Part shown: positions 39,064 to 47,591 of the stretch, piece after piece
Numbering within the stretch: position 1 is the first letter of the stretch
Layout of the letters: the number at the start of each line of letters is the position of its first letter
Origin: an uncultured Acetatifactor sp.
Lineage (GTDB): Bacteria > Bacillota > Clostridia > Lachnospirales > Lachnospiraceae
Assembly: GCA_910586835.1 (NCBI GenBank)
Contig: CAJUJU010000001.1
Location: forward strand, 76,958-140,957
Reading direction: 5' to 3'
DNA: 64,000 nucleotides
Notes under the pieces: generated by a model
Told to the model about the DNA's origin: nothing
The model's input: the letters and a program-made list of their open reading frames with translations, nothing else
Database searches by the model: none
Program-made: the position numbers and the translations under genes

Positions 39064-41183
39064 CCGCCCCACCCCATATAATGTCCCGTCCGTATCCGAA
39101 AGCTGCCGAATTCCGTCCTTCCCATAGACAGGGAGCCACAGCCAAACATTCCGTATGCAAAGGTGTCATCCCTGACCTTCAGCAGTTCTTTTCCGTTCAC
39201 GGAAAGGGAAAGCTCAGCTCCCCTTGCGCATGCTTCCATCTCATAGGCCTTGCCCGTCTCCCATCCGAAATCCGCTTCGGCCAGTCTCAGAAAACCAAAA
39301 TCGTTTTTATAGACCGCGACTTTCCCTTGCCCGGAAAACCCAAGAGCATAACCCCTCTTCGCTCCCTGCGCCCGCAGAAGCAGAAGATGGTTTTCCCCCG
39401 TTATAGGGCAAATCGTCGTTGTGACACTGTAATCCTTCGCATAATAATTACCTGCATAGGCAAATGCGTCCTCATAACACATCAGACACAGCCTGCCTTC
39501 CTCCAGCTCCCATGCCCCGTGATCCATGGCAAAAGGAGTGATCTGCCCGAATTCTTTGCGCTGTTTGCCAAAATCAATGGAATAACAACTGTCTCCCGTC
39601 ACGGAAAAATCATCCAGATATAAGACTGCCAGCGTCTTCGCTTTCGCGGGCGACCAACCCTCCAGCACGATTCCCACCTCGTCGATCAGATCGCCGTTTG
39701 TATCGGGAATCCGGAAAGTGATTTCCTTCCAGGTATCCTTCTCCAGTTGTATATATCCCTGCTTGTGTATCTCCCCATCCCCGGCAGTCCTGATATAGGG
39801 CGCGGCTCCCGGACATTCCCAACCGTTCAGGAGCTCCATGTCAAGCTGCATACTCACGGTCTGGCCGCTGTACACGGTAGGCGAAAATACCGGATTATAG
39901 CGTTCATCGGAAAAATCTTCCCTTTTATAAAAAGGCTTGTAGTAGATCCTGCAGCTGTCTCCTCTGTCCATCCGATCCATCACGATCTTCAGCGCGCCTC
40001 TGCCGCCGTGTGCTTTTACCTCTGTATGAGAAACGCTGCAGAAGAACGGATCCGAAACCCGAATATTATGCGTCGCACCCGGCAATTCAAAGTCAAAATG
40101 AATCTCTCCGTCGCAAAAACTGTTCTTCAGCTCCTCCGGAGCCTCTTCTCCGCAGAGCCTGCAGCCCAGCACGGCTACTTCCTTCGCATAAGTAGGAATA
40201 TCCAGATTATTCAGATAACCGGAAATACCCGATAATACGATTCCGTCATTGACAGGCCTGCGGTAACGCGCGGGCAGACCGGCGCAGCCTTTCATCACTC
40301 CCAGCACGGTTCCGACGTTTCCTGCATTGCAGTCCGTGTCCCAGCCGCACATTGTGGCGATCTCTACGGTTCGGTCAAATTCACCGTCACCATACAGCAT
40401 TGCAAGCGCACAGACGCCGGCATTTGGAATAATATGACAATTTCCCTTATATCTGTCATAGCCCCATTCCGCCGCCAGCATTTCACGGCACGCTCTGAAG
40501 TCATCCGGATTCTCCCTGTGAAAATCCATAACGGCGCAGACTACCGCTTCATAAAGACTTCCCTCCGGAAGCTGTTTCAGTCCCGTCTCCATAATATGCT
40601 CTATGTCATCGGAAACAAAGGCCTCCGCAATGCAGCCGCAGAAAAAGCGGGCTCCGTTCACTCCTTCCCCGTCATGGGACACACTGGCTGCAATCGCGCC
40701 ATATTCCGCCGCCTCCTTCGGCCTCCCCGGAAAGCAGAGCCCCCAGGTATCAATAAAGATCTGACCGCCTATCTGCTCGGCTATCACCTTCCCGTTCTGC
40801 GCTATGGAACCGGACTGCGGTGCCGGAATTCCCTTTTTCAGGTTCAGGTAAGCGGTATGCTCCGTACTGACACCATAGCCGCCCCACCAGAACATTCCCA
40901 TACCCTCTCGGGTATAATTCAGCCATGCCCTCGCCACATCCTGCGGACAGAGCCTGCGGTCAGACGCATCGTCCCTCAGAGCCCGCAGAAAAAATACAGG
41001 ACCATTGGCGTCGTCATCAGCCGCAAAATTTTTATATTCCTTCACATAATCACGGATTTCCCCATAGGTATCCCGAATCCTCTCATATGTCCAGATGGTG
41101 GGTTCCACCGGAGCGCCCAGACGGATACCGATATTCATTCCCAGAAAACCCGCATATACCTTTTCCAAATAGCCTGAAAGCAT
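39060..41183 (-). CDS. ADP-ribosylglycohydrolase-fold protein with C-terminal beta-rich extension
   Basis: A 707-residue protein. Residues 1-335 match the DraG-like ADP-ribosylglycohydrolase fold (GFLGMNIGIRLGAPVEP, AADDDANGP for one metal-binding group and MCGWDTDCNAGNVGTVLGV for the other). Residues 340-707 look like two beta-sandwich modules of carbohydrate-binding type (for example WKEITFRIPDTNGDLIDEVG and GYALGFSGQGKVAVYK). No signal peptide is visible, so it acts in the cytoplasm. Enzymes of this fold cleave N- or O-ribosyl bonds; in an operon with a ribokinase, a ribosyl conjugate is the likely substrate. Confidence 0.85.
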   Translation of the reverse strand: MLSGYLEKVYAGFLGMNIGIRLGAPVEPTIWTYERIRDTYGEIRDYVKEYKNFAADDDANGPVFFLRALRDDASDRRLCPQDVARAWLNYTREGMGMFWWGGYGVSTEHTAYLNLKKGIPAPQSGSIAQNGKVIAEQIGGQIFIDTWGLCFPGRPKEAAEYGAIAASVSHDGEGVNGARFFCGCIAEAFVSDDIEHIMETGLKQLPEGSLYEAVVCAVMDFHRENPDDFRACREMLAAEWGYDRYKGNCHIIPNAGVCALAMLYGDGEFDRTVEIATMCGWDTDCNAGNVGTVLGVMKGCAGLPARYRRPVNDGIVLSGISGYLNNLDIPTYAKEVAVLGCRLCGEEAPEELKNSFCDGEIHFDFELPGATHNIRVSDPFFCSVSHTEVKAHGGRGALKIVMDRMDRGDSCRIYYKPFYKREDFSDERYNPVFSPTVYSGQTVSMQLDMELLNGWECPGAAPYIRTAGDGEIHKQGYIQLEKDTWKEITFRIPDTNGDLIDEVGIVLEGWSPAKAKTLAVLYLDDFSVTGDSCYSIDFGKQRKEFGQITPFAMDHGAWELEEGRLCLMCYEDAFAYAGNYYAKDYSVTTTICPITGENHLLLLRAQGAKRGYALGFSGQGKVAVYKNDFGFLRLAEADFGWETGKAYEMEACARGAELSLSVNGKELLKVRDDTFAYGMFGCGSLSMGRTEFGSFRIRTGHYMGWGG

Positions 41184-41198
41184 CCTGTCCTCCTGTTC

Positions 41199-42185
41199 TC
41201 AGCAAACCAGCTCCGCCAGTTTTTCCGCATAGTCAAAAATATCGATTCCCTTTGTAAACTTCAGGCAGGTGCCGGAAGGATACCTGGTTTTTTCCAGCCA
41301 GTGACGCGGTATCCCGGAACTTCCGTATCGCGCTCCAAGAATTGCTCCTGCCGTAGCTCCGATCGTATCCGCGTCTCTGCCAAAATTAACTGCCAGCAGA
41401 AGACCCGCTTGAAAAGAATCGCTCTTCAGGCGCAGACAACCCAGCATTTCCGGAATCGCCTCAGGTACCGCGGCCCGGTTCGTGGAAAACAGTTCATTGT
41501 GCAGCGGCATCCACGCCGCTGCAATATCTCCATTCGCCTCCGTCACGATCCGGTCTGTACGCCGCAGCGTCTCCCGGAACCAGGAGTCCGCGGGAGCCAG
41601 CGCACATACAGCGTCCCAGATTTCCATCACGGAAGCATCTACCATAGCCAATGAAACCGCCACCGCTACCGCCTGTGCACCCCAGATACCGTCTGCATAA
41701 TGACTGATGCAGGCGTCGGTTTCTGCCAGGTAAGCCGCCTTTTCAGGATCACCCGCACAGTATATCCCAATAGGGCCGCTGCGCATCGCCGCTCCGTCGC
41801 TCTGATGGAAGGGGTTAAACCTTCCCGATTCCGGGGGCCTTAAACCCCTGCGCAGATTGTCGGCCGCCTCTGTCTCGCTTAAGCCTCCCCTTTTCAGTTC
41901 ATCTTCCGTGGCAACATGAGCAAGCCACATTTTTACCACATCTTCGGAGGTAAATTCTCCTTTTTTTTCGATTATGGTTCCGGCCACCATCAGCGCAAAC
42001 TCCGTATCGTCTGTACTCCAACAGGCTCCTCTGTTAAAGTCGGTAATAAATCCGTAATCCCTCTGGTTCTCCGGCATCCTGGCCGCATCTCCCAGAGAGT
42101 CCCCGATTGCCAGTCCGCACAGGCTGCCGATCGCCTTGTCTGTCAAAAGCTCCCTGTTCCGTATCAGTTCTTCCCGCGTCATCAT
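41199..42185 (-). CDS. ADP-ribosylglycohydrolase family enzyme
   Basis: A 328-residue single-domain member: GSLCGLAIGDSLGDA, then CWSTDDTEFALMVAG (dinuclear metal ligands) and FGRDADTIGATAGAILGARY (second ligand set). ATG at 42185 is selected because AGGTGA precedes it at 5-6 bases, rather than GTG at 42194. It precedes the larger paralogue (39060-41183) by 15 bases. Two such enzymes in one catabolic operon suggest different anomers or two linkages of the same compound. Confidence 0.9.
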   Translation of the reverse strand: MMTREELIRNRELLTDKAIGSLCGLAIGDSLGDAARMPENQRDYGFITDFNRGACWSTDDTEFALMVAGTIIEKKGEFTSEDVVKMWLAHVATEDELKRGGLSETEAADNLRRGLRPPESGRFNPFHQSDGAAMRSGPIGIYCAGDPEKAAYLAETDACISHYADGIWGAQAVAVAVSLAMVDASVMEIWDAVCALAPADSWFRETLRRTDRIVTEANGDIAAAWMPLHNELFSTNRAAVPEAIPEMLGCLRLKSDSFQAGLLLAVNFGRDADTIGATAGAILGARYGSSGIPRHWLEKTRYPSGTCLKFTKGIDIFDYAEKLAELVC

Positions 42186-42213
42186 CTGAATCACCTGCCC
42201 CCTTATATTCTGC

Positions 42214-43701
42214 TTACTTTAATACAGAATTTGCATATTCTGTAACAGCCGCACCGCCTACTCTGTTCCACTCCTCCACAAATGCATCCCAATCCTGCTC
42301 TGTCTTGTTGCCCAATACAAAATCCGCAATAAATTCTGATAATGTGGAATTTGCCGCATCCCAGCTGATGGTATATTCCTCCGGAATCACGAACGCATTA
42401 TCCAGCGTAGAATAAGCAGACGACATTTCTTTGGAAGATACCGCAGCCTCTGACCAGTAGGGCGTTTCCTCCGATACTGTGTCCAGGTCAAAATTTGCAA
42501 AGGTTCCGAAAATGACTGCAAACCAGTTATCATGAGCGGGAAGCAGCGTATATTTTCCGTTTTCTTCCGTATAGGTTTTTCCCTTCAAACCCAGAAGATC
42601 AAGAACTCTTCCTTCCGGTGAGCAGGCAAAATCCAATACCTGAAAGGCCAGGTCTTTATGCTCCGACTGTGCGCTGATGGCAAACCCCCTCGTCTCCTTG
42701 CTGGTATCCAGAGGAGTATATCCCTGAGCCTCCCCCTTTGCCGGAGGCAGTACTCTCAATGCCGCGCTCTCGCCGTTTGCCGCCACCATGTTGCTGTTGT
42801 AGATATCGGTTGTCTCTCCCTGACTGCCGCATATGATCGCCGTCGTATTGCCGTAAAAATCATTTTCCTTTCTCTCCCAATTGACGTTCAGATAATCCTG
42901 ATCAATAATACCCTGCTGATACAGATCCGCATAATACTTCAGCTGCTCCAGAGACCTTTGGCTCACTCTGGCATACTCATATTCTCCCGCTTCATTCTTT
43001 ATCCAGGTCTGCGTCAGGCCAAACGCCTGATCAAATACGCTGTTCATGCCGTCCAGAGAGCCGTCCATCCCAAATACTGCCTCATGATCCTGCTTCAGTT
43101 CCTTCAGCATCGCAGTATAATTGTCAACAGTGGGATTTTCCAGAAGAGCCCCCGCCGTCTGCAGGGAATCAAGCACATCCCCCCGGATCACCGGAACCTT
43201 AATGGAAGCCGCTTTCACATAAACAAGATAGGGATAGTTTGAAAGTCTTTCCTTCTGAAAATCCTCCAGCACATCCTTCATATAGATGGATTTTTCAATA
43301 TAAGGCGTCAGATCCTCCAAAATGCCCTGATTCGCAAAGGTCTGATCCCCACCCTGAAAATAAATCAAATCCGGAATATCACCGCCGTTTAACATCAATG
43401 CAAGATTGTCCGCATAAGAACCGCTCTGGATATTTACCAGTTCAAGCTGCGCATTGATTCCGGCTTCCGCCAGCGCCCTGTTATATTCCTCCAGCCAGGC
43501 CATCTGAGTCTCGTCCTGCGGATTCAGCTCCTTGGACACGATCCGCAGCGTCACTGTCTCATCGCCGCCGTTGCCTTCCGGCTCCTCCGTTTCGATGGTT
43601 CTGCTTTCGCCGCTGCTTTCCTCAGGCACGGAACCACAGCCTGTAAACATTCCTGCCATCAGAGTCAATACCGCCAACGCCATCCATGTTTTTCTTTTCA
43701 T
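42214..43701 (-). CDS. ABC transporter extracellular solute-binding lipoprotein (family 1)
   Basis: A 495-residue binding lipoprotein. The signal peptide MKRKTWMALAVLTLMAGMFT leads to the lipobox cysteine at residue 22 (TGCGS), then a Glu/Ser-rich linker and the type 1 periplasmic-binding fold (LMLNGGDIPDLIYFQGGDQT). Size and architecture match the LplA/YtcQ-like proteins that bind oligosaccharides or glycoconjugates. ATG at 43701 has AAGGAG upstream. It delivers substrate to the two permeases encoded upstream; no ATPase is in the operon, so a shared MsmK-type ATPase elsewhere is expected. Confidence 0.92.
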   Translation of the reverse strand: MKRKTWMALAVLTLMAGMFTGCGSVPEESSGESRTIETEEPEGNGGDETVTLRIVSKELNPQDETQMAWLEEYNRALAEAGINAQLELVNIQSGSYADNLALMLNGGDIPDLIYFQGGDQTFANQGILEDLTPYIEKSIYMKDVLEDFQKERLSNYPYLVYVKAASIKVPVIRGDVLDSLQTAGALLENPTVDNYTAMLKELKQDHEAVFGMDGSLDGMNSVFDQAFGLTQTWIKNEAGEYEYARVSQRSLEQLKYYADLYQQGIIDQDYLNVNWERKENDFYGNTTAIICGSQGETTDIYNSNMVAANGESAALRVLPPAKGEAQGYTPLDTSKETRGFAISAQSEHKDLAFQVLDFACSPEGRVLDLLGLKGKTYTEENGKYTLLPAHDNWFAVIFGTFANFDLDTVSEETPYWSEAAVSSKEMSSAYSTLDNAFVIPEEYTISWDAANSTLSEFIADFVLGNKTEQDWDAFVEEWNRVGGAAVTEYANSVLK

Positions 43702-43777
43702 ATGCTCTCCTTCCACCCTCCCTGGGGTTGTTTTTATTTTTTCCGGCCGAACCGGAAGTGACCATGATCAAACGTGC

Positions 43778-44659
43778 CTATTCCTTTATGCCCCCCGCCA
43801 TGACACCGCCGGTATAATATTTCAGAATCAGCGGGTAAACAGCCAGGATCGGTACCATTACAATGACAATCGTAGCCGCCTTCAGGGAGCTCACATTGAT
43901 CGCGGTAAGATCTACATTGGAATAGGCCGCAAGTGTTGTGGAATCCCCTTCCACCACAAATTGTCTCAAAAATACCTGCAGGACGGTTCCGTCTCTCGTC
44001 TGCAGAAAGACACTGCTTCGAAAATATTCGTTCCACCTGACAACCGCATAAAACATGCCCACTGTCATCAGAACAATTTTATTCAAAGGCAGGAATATCC
44101 TTAAAAATACCGTGAATTCTCCGGCGCCGTCGATCTTTGCCGCCTCGATCAGAGAAGCCGGAGTCTGCTCAAAAAATCGCATCATCAGAACCAGATAGTA
44201 TACATTGACGGAATTATAAAGTACCATAATCCACACATTGTTCAGCAGTCCCAGATTCTTCACTACAAAATATTCCTGAATAATACTGGGCTCAAAGATC
44301 ATCATCACGATGAAAAAAACCATCAGCAGCCGTTTCAGAGGAAGCCCCGGCCTTGTCATCGCATAGGCAGCCAGTCCTGTCACCAGAAGGCTGAGCGCAG
44401 TGCCCGCCGCCGTTATAAACAGACTGTTTGCAAAGGAACGCAGCACAAGCCTGTTGGAAAAAATCAGCTTGTAATTAACAAAATCCACGCCCTCCGGCCA
44501 GAACTGCCAGCCTTCCATAAAAGGCACCCGCCTGGGGTCAGATATGGACTTGGCCAGGATATTTAATATGGGGATAATAATGACCAACGCCACCACGCTC
44601 AAAAACAGGCGGATCAAAACCTTCTCCGGCCGGAGTCTTCTGCTCTTTTTTTCTCTCAT
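43778..44659 (-). CDS. carbohydrate ABC transporter permease (MalG/YtcP-type)
   Basis: A 293-residue permease with six predicted membrane helices and the EAA-type loop SLIEAAKIDGAGEFTVFLRI, followed by FLPLNK. It pairs with the neighbouring permease (LplB-type) 17 bases upstream. AAAAGGAGG precedes the start. It belongs to the carbohydrate uptake family 1 rather than the peptide family, so a sugar-containing substrate is expected. Confidence 0.9.
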   Translation of the reverse strand: MREKKSRRLRPEKVLIRLFLSVVALVIIIPILNILAKSISDPRRVPFMEGWQFWPEGVDFVNYKLIFSNRLVLRSFANSLFITAAGTALSLLVTGLAAYAMTRPGLPLKRLLMVFFIVMMIFEPSIIQEYFVVKNLGLLNNVWIMVLYNSVNVYYLVLMMRFFEQTPASLIEAAKIDGAGEFTVFLRIFLPLNKIVLMTVGMFYAVVRWNEYFRSSVFLQTRDGTVLQVFLRQFVVEGDSTTLAAYSNVDLTAINVSSLKAATIVIVMVPILAVYPLILKYYTGGVMAGGIKE

Positions 44660-44675
44660 TCCGCCTTCCTCCTTT

Positions 44676-45602
44676 TTACCATGCCCCGGAACCGGTCAGT
44701 TTTTTGGATATCCCGTTCGTGATCAATATAAGCACCGTTCCGATTACACTTTTAAATAAGCTTGCCGCGGTGGCAAAGGAATACTGAACATTCACCAATC
44801 CGATCCGGTACACATAGGTATCCAGAATATCTACACGGCTCAACACGGCATCATTGGAAAAATTCAGAATCTGATCCAGTCCCGCGCTCATGATGAAGCC
44901 TACATTAAGGATCAGTACCGTCATCATCGGCATTACCAGCACCGGCAGAATGATATTCGTCACCATCTTCCACCTGCCCGCGCCGTCGATGGCGGCAGCA
45001 TCATAAAGTTCTCCGCTGATTCCCAGGATAGCGGACAGATAAATAATGGAGTCCCACCCTATACTCCTCCACAGCTCTGAGGCAGTCAGAATCGGAATGA
45101 TCGCATTTTTGCTGACCAGCAGATTTTTGTACTCCACGCCCATAACCCCCATGATGCTGGTGACGATTCCTCCTCTGGAAAAGGCGTCGATCCAGATACC
45201 GGCAATGATGACCCAGGACAGAAAATGCGGCATATAGGAAATCACCTGTATGATCTTTCCAAAGCGGCATCTTCCCAGCTCATTCAGCATGAGAGCGAAC
45301 ATGACGGGAAAGGGAAACAGCAGAAACAGCTTAATACTGCTGATCAGCAGAGTATTTCTGATTATATTCCAGAAAGCGGGCGTTTCAAACAGCATTCTGA
45401 AGTATTTCCAACCCACAAACACATTTTCTCCCACGATCTTATAATCGTAAAAGGCCAATTTCATCCCTGCTATGGCAGAGACCCGAAAAACAAAAAAGTA
45501 TAAAAGCGCCGGCAAAAGCATCAAATAAGCCCATCTGTATTTCCAGATCCGCCGCCATGTAAGCACATCCCTTTGTCCCCTGTATTTCACGCTTTTCCCC
45601 AC
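44676..45602 (-). CDS. carbohydrate ABC transporter permease (LplB/YtcP-type)
   Basis: A 308-residue permease (YLMLLPALLYFFVFRVSAIA as first helix; EAA loop YDAAAIDGAGRWKMVTNIIL). I choose GTG at 45602 because AGGAGG lies six bases upstream; an ATG at 45632 is in frame with a poor site. It follows the DUF4387 gene by 38 bases. With the second permease and the binding lipoprotein it forms the uptake system of the operon. Confidence 0.88.
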   Translation of the reverse strand: MGKSVKYRGQRDVLTWRRIWKYRWAYLMLLPALLYFFVFRVSAIAGMKLAFYDYKIVGENVFVGWKYFRMLFETPAFWNIIRNTLLISSIKLFLLFPFPVMFALMLNELGRCRFGKIIQVISYMPHFLSWVIIAGIWIDAFSRGGIVTSIMGVMGVEYKNLLVSKNAIIPILTASELWRSIGWDSIIYLSAILGISGELYDAAAIDGAGRWKMVTNIILPVLVMPMMTVLILNVGFIMSAGLDQILNFSNDAVLSRVDILDTYVYRIGLVNVQYSFATAASLFKSVIGTVLILITNGISKKLTGSGAW

Positions 45603-45640
45603 CACACACCTCCTGTCGGAAATTCTTTTCATACGAGTTC

Positions 45641-45970
45641 TCAGCTCAATGTTACCCGCAGCTCCGCCAGAGGTCCGTGCTGCTGCGCCCCGTAAACATC
45701 GCGGTCGCCGCAGGTGCCCGATGAAATATCTCTGTCATAAGTAATCTTAAAGCCCAACGCCTTATCAAAAAAAACAATATCCTGAATTCTCTCCGGCTCC
45801 ATCCGGTACAGCGCCGCAACCTTCTCCCGGGAGATTATTCCGCTTTCCCTGATCTTCCTGTAAGTCTCCCCGTCTTCAAACAGCACGTCCAGCGTAATCT
45901 GAAAAGGACCGCTGTTTTTGGATCGGATCACCTTTGCAATGTCATATAATCTGCATTCTTTCATTCTCAT
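45641..45970 (-). CDS. DUF4387 protein (AtuA partner)
   Basis: A 109-residue protein. VIRSKNSGPFQITLDVLFED and the C-terminal GDRDVYGAQQHGPLAELRV match the DUF4387 pattern. In many bacteria DUF4387 is fused to or encoded next to AtuA-family (DUF1446) proteins, and here its start overlaps atuA by 4 bases, so the two are probably subunits of one enzyme. A biochemical activity for the pair is not established as far as I know. Confidence 0.88.
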   Translation of the reverse strand: MRMKECRLYDIAKVIRSKNSGPFQITLDVLFEDGETYRKIRESGIISREKVAALYRMEPERIQDIVFFDKALGFKITYDRDISSGTCGDRDVYGAQQHGPLAELRVTLS

Positions 45971-47349
45971 GCCTCCTGCTTCCAGTCCAGTGCTTCAATG
46001 GGAAAAAGGCGCTTTCGTTCCTCCTCGTCGATCTCCATCAGATGATATACGGAAAACTCATATACCGGCCCGCAGGAGATATCGCTGGGTGAATACGGAA
46101 AGGCCAGATTTCCCGCTGTGGATTTTCTTCCTTCATAGCCATAATGGAGGAAGGTAGAACGAAGCGTTCCGCAGACGGCGTCCGCAAGCTCCTGCGTCGC
46201 TGCCGTAGCCTCAAACAATACGCCGACCTCATGCCCTCTCTCTTCCGCCCGCGGTTCTGCATCTCCCAGCACACCGTTCAGACCATAATTCACAAAACGG
46301 ATCTGATAGCTGTCCGCATCTACATCACTGTAGTACTCCCTGGTCTGCTCCTCGACTTTACGCTCCACCTCTTCCAGAATGGAAATTAAAATCGGATCCC
46401 GGATTCCGGCAATTACACAGGTTCGATAAGCAGTCAGCACTGCCCCCTCAAGCTTGACCTGATAGACGCGGGCCTTTTCTATCCGGCTGCCCTTCACCAT
46501 GACTCCGGAGCTGCTATGCTGCGAAAAGTCACAGTCTTCCAGGTTCATGACAATTCCCGGTCCACGCAGCAGATAGGGATGCTCCTTTTCATAAAAGGTA
46601 TGTGCCGCTACGGAAAGAGGCGTACATCTTCTCATGTCGGAAAGCGGTTCTATGATAAATCCGTCTTCTCTGAGTATTCCCAACATGCAATCCTTTGTGG
46701 TTCCCGGCTCGGCACACAAAGCTGCACACTCAAGAATCTTGCCCGCATGATAGCCATACTCCAGGGGAATTCCGCCATACAGCGCCACCGCCGCAAAAGG
46801 ACTCGGATCATAGGCCCGTCCGCAGACAATCAGCCTGCTTCCTCTTTCCAGCGCCTCAACAATAGATTCATGCCCCATCTGAGCCACAATATTCCCCGTC
46901 TCCTCCAGCCGCTCCTCGGTCAGCTCCTTCACCGCATTTCCCAGCTTTTCCAGTCTTCCCTGCCTCAGCTTTTCACGAACGAACTCCTTGGGAATGTCCG
47001 ACCAGATTACAGAAGCCGGAAGCTCCTCCAGATGGTGCTTATGTATGATAGAAGCAATGACCGCCAATGTCCTTTGCACATGAATCCTGCTTCCGGCTCC
47101 GCCGGCTGAACCGATTATCACCGGAATATCCCGTTTTGCCGCTTCTGTAATAATCAGCTCCAAATCCTTTCTGCATGCGTCTTCACTCACTATGCCGACT
47201 CCGCCGCCCAGCTTGTGCGGCCCGGCATCCGTGCTGCCTGCATCTACCACAACTGCATCCGGCTCCTGTTCTAATCCGTTCAGAAAGGACTGCTTCGGAA
47301 ACCCATAGCCCAGAATTCCACAGGGCGCTAATATTTTTACCTCCTTCAT
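45967..47349 (-). CDS. AtuA family (DUF1446) protein
   Basis: A 460-residue protein. VKILAPCGILGYGFPKQSF, DAVVVDAGSTDAGPHKLGGG and SAGGAGSRIHVQRTL mark the AtuA/DUF1446 family, named for acyclic terpene utilisation in Pseudomonas, but present in many unrelated catabolic operons. It is the first gene of the ~11-kb operon, behind a sigma-A promoter and two tandem LacI-type operators. A role in processing the acyl or aglycone part of the imported compound is inferred; the reaction is unknown. Confidence 0.88.
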   Translation of the reverse strand: MKEVKILAPCGILGYGFPKQSFLNGLEQEPDAVVVDAGSTDAGPHKLGGGVGIVSEDACRKDLELIITEAAKRDIPVIIGSAGGAGSRIHVQRTLAVIASIIHKHHLEELPASVIWSDIPKEFVREKLRQGRLEKLGNAVKELTEERLEETGNIVAQMGHESIVEALERGSRLIVCGRAYDPSPFAAVALYGGIPLEYGYHAGKILECAALCAEPGTTKDCMLGILREDGFIIEPLSDMRRCTPLSVAAHTFYEKEHPYLLRGPGIVMNLEDCDFSQHSSSGVMVKGSRIEKARVYQVKLEGAVLTAYRTCVIAGIRDPILISILEEVERKVEEQTREYYSDVDADSYQIRFVNYGLNGVLGDAEPRAEERGHEVGVLFEATAATQELADAVCGTLRSTFLHYGYEGRKSTAGNLAFPYSPSDISCGPVYEFSVYHLMEIDEEERKRLFPIEALDWKQEA

Positions 47350-47367
47350 ACTCCATCTCCTCTCATC

Positions 47368-47392
47368 TAAACCGGTTTACTAAACCGGTTTA
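47368..47392 (-). promoter_or_regulatory. tandem LacI-type operators
   Basis: Two identical 12-bp palindromes TAAACCGGTTTA, at 47368-47379 and 47381-47392, one base apart (13-bp centre spacing). They lie between the -10 box and the atuA ATG, where a bound repressor would block transcription. The LacI protein encoded at 37081-38082 is the likely binder. Confidence 0.8.
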
Positions 47393-47405
47393 GTTCTGTG
47401 AGTTC

Positions 47406-47435
47406 AGTATATCATTTGCTTGTTCATTCTGTCAA
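47406..47435 (-). promoter_or_regulatory. sigma-A promoter of the catabolic operon
   Basis: Minus strand TTGACA (47430-47435), 18 bases, TATACT (47406-47411). The start of transcription would fall about 7 bases before the first operator. Confidence 0.75.
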
Positions 47436-47547
47436 CATAATTAACCGTTTTATCTCTGAATTTATCTATAATGCTGATTTTATTCTGTTTTTCAACTTAT
47501 TTCCGACACCGTATTTGTTAAAATACACAATAAAAACGCAAAAAGCA

Positions 47548-47585
47548 ACTGCCGCACCTGTATATAATTATTTAGGTGCGACAGT
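47548..47585 (-). terminator. terminator after the MATE gene
   Basis: Minus strand ACTGTCGCACCT, A/T-rich loop, AGGTGCGGCAGT with one wobble pair, then TGCTTTTT. Ends the MATE transcript. Confidence 0.7.
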
Positions 47586-47591
47586 CTTAAA

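Noticed and set aside
39060..42185. ADP-ribosylglycohydrolase genes as a DarT/DarG-like toxin-antitoxin pair
   Set aside because: No ADP-ribosyltransferase toxin is present and both genes sit in a sugar uptake operon with a kinase.
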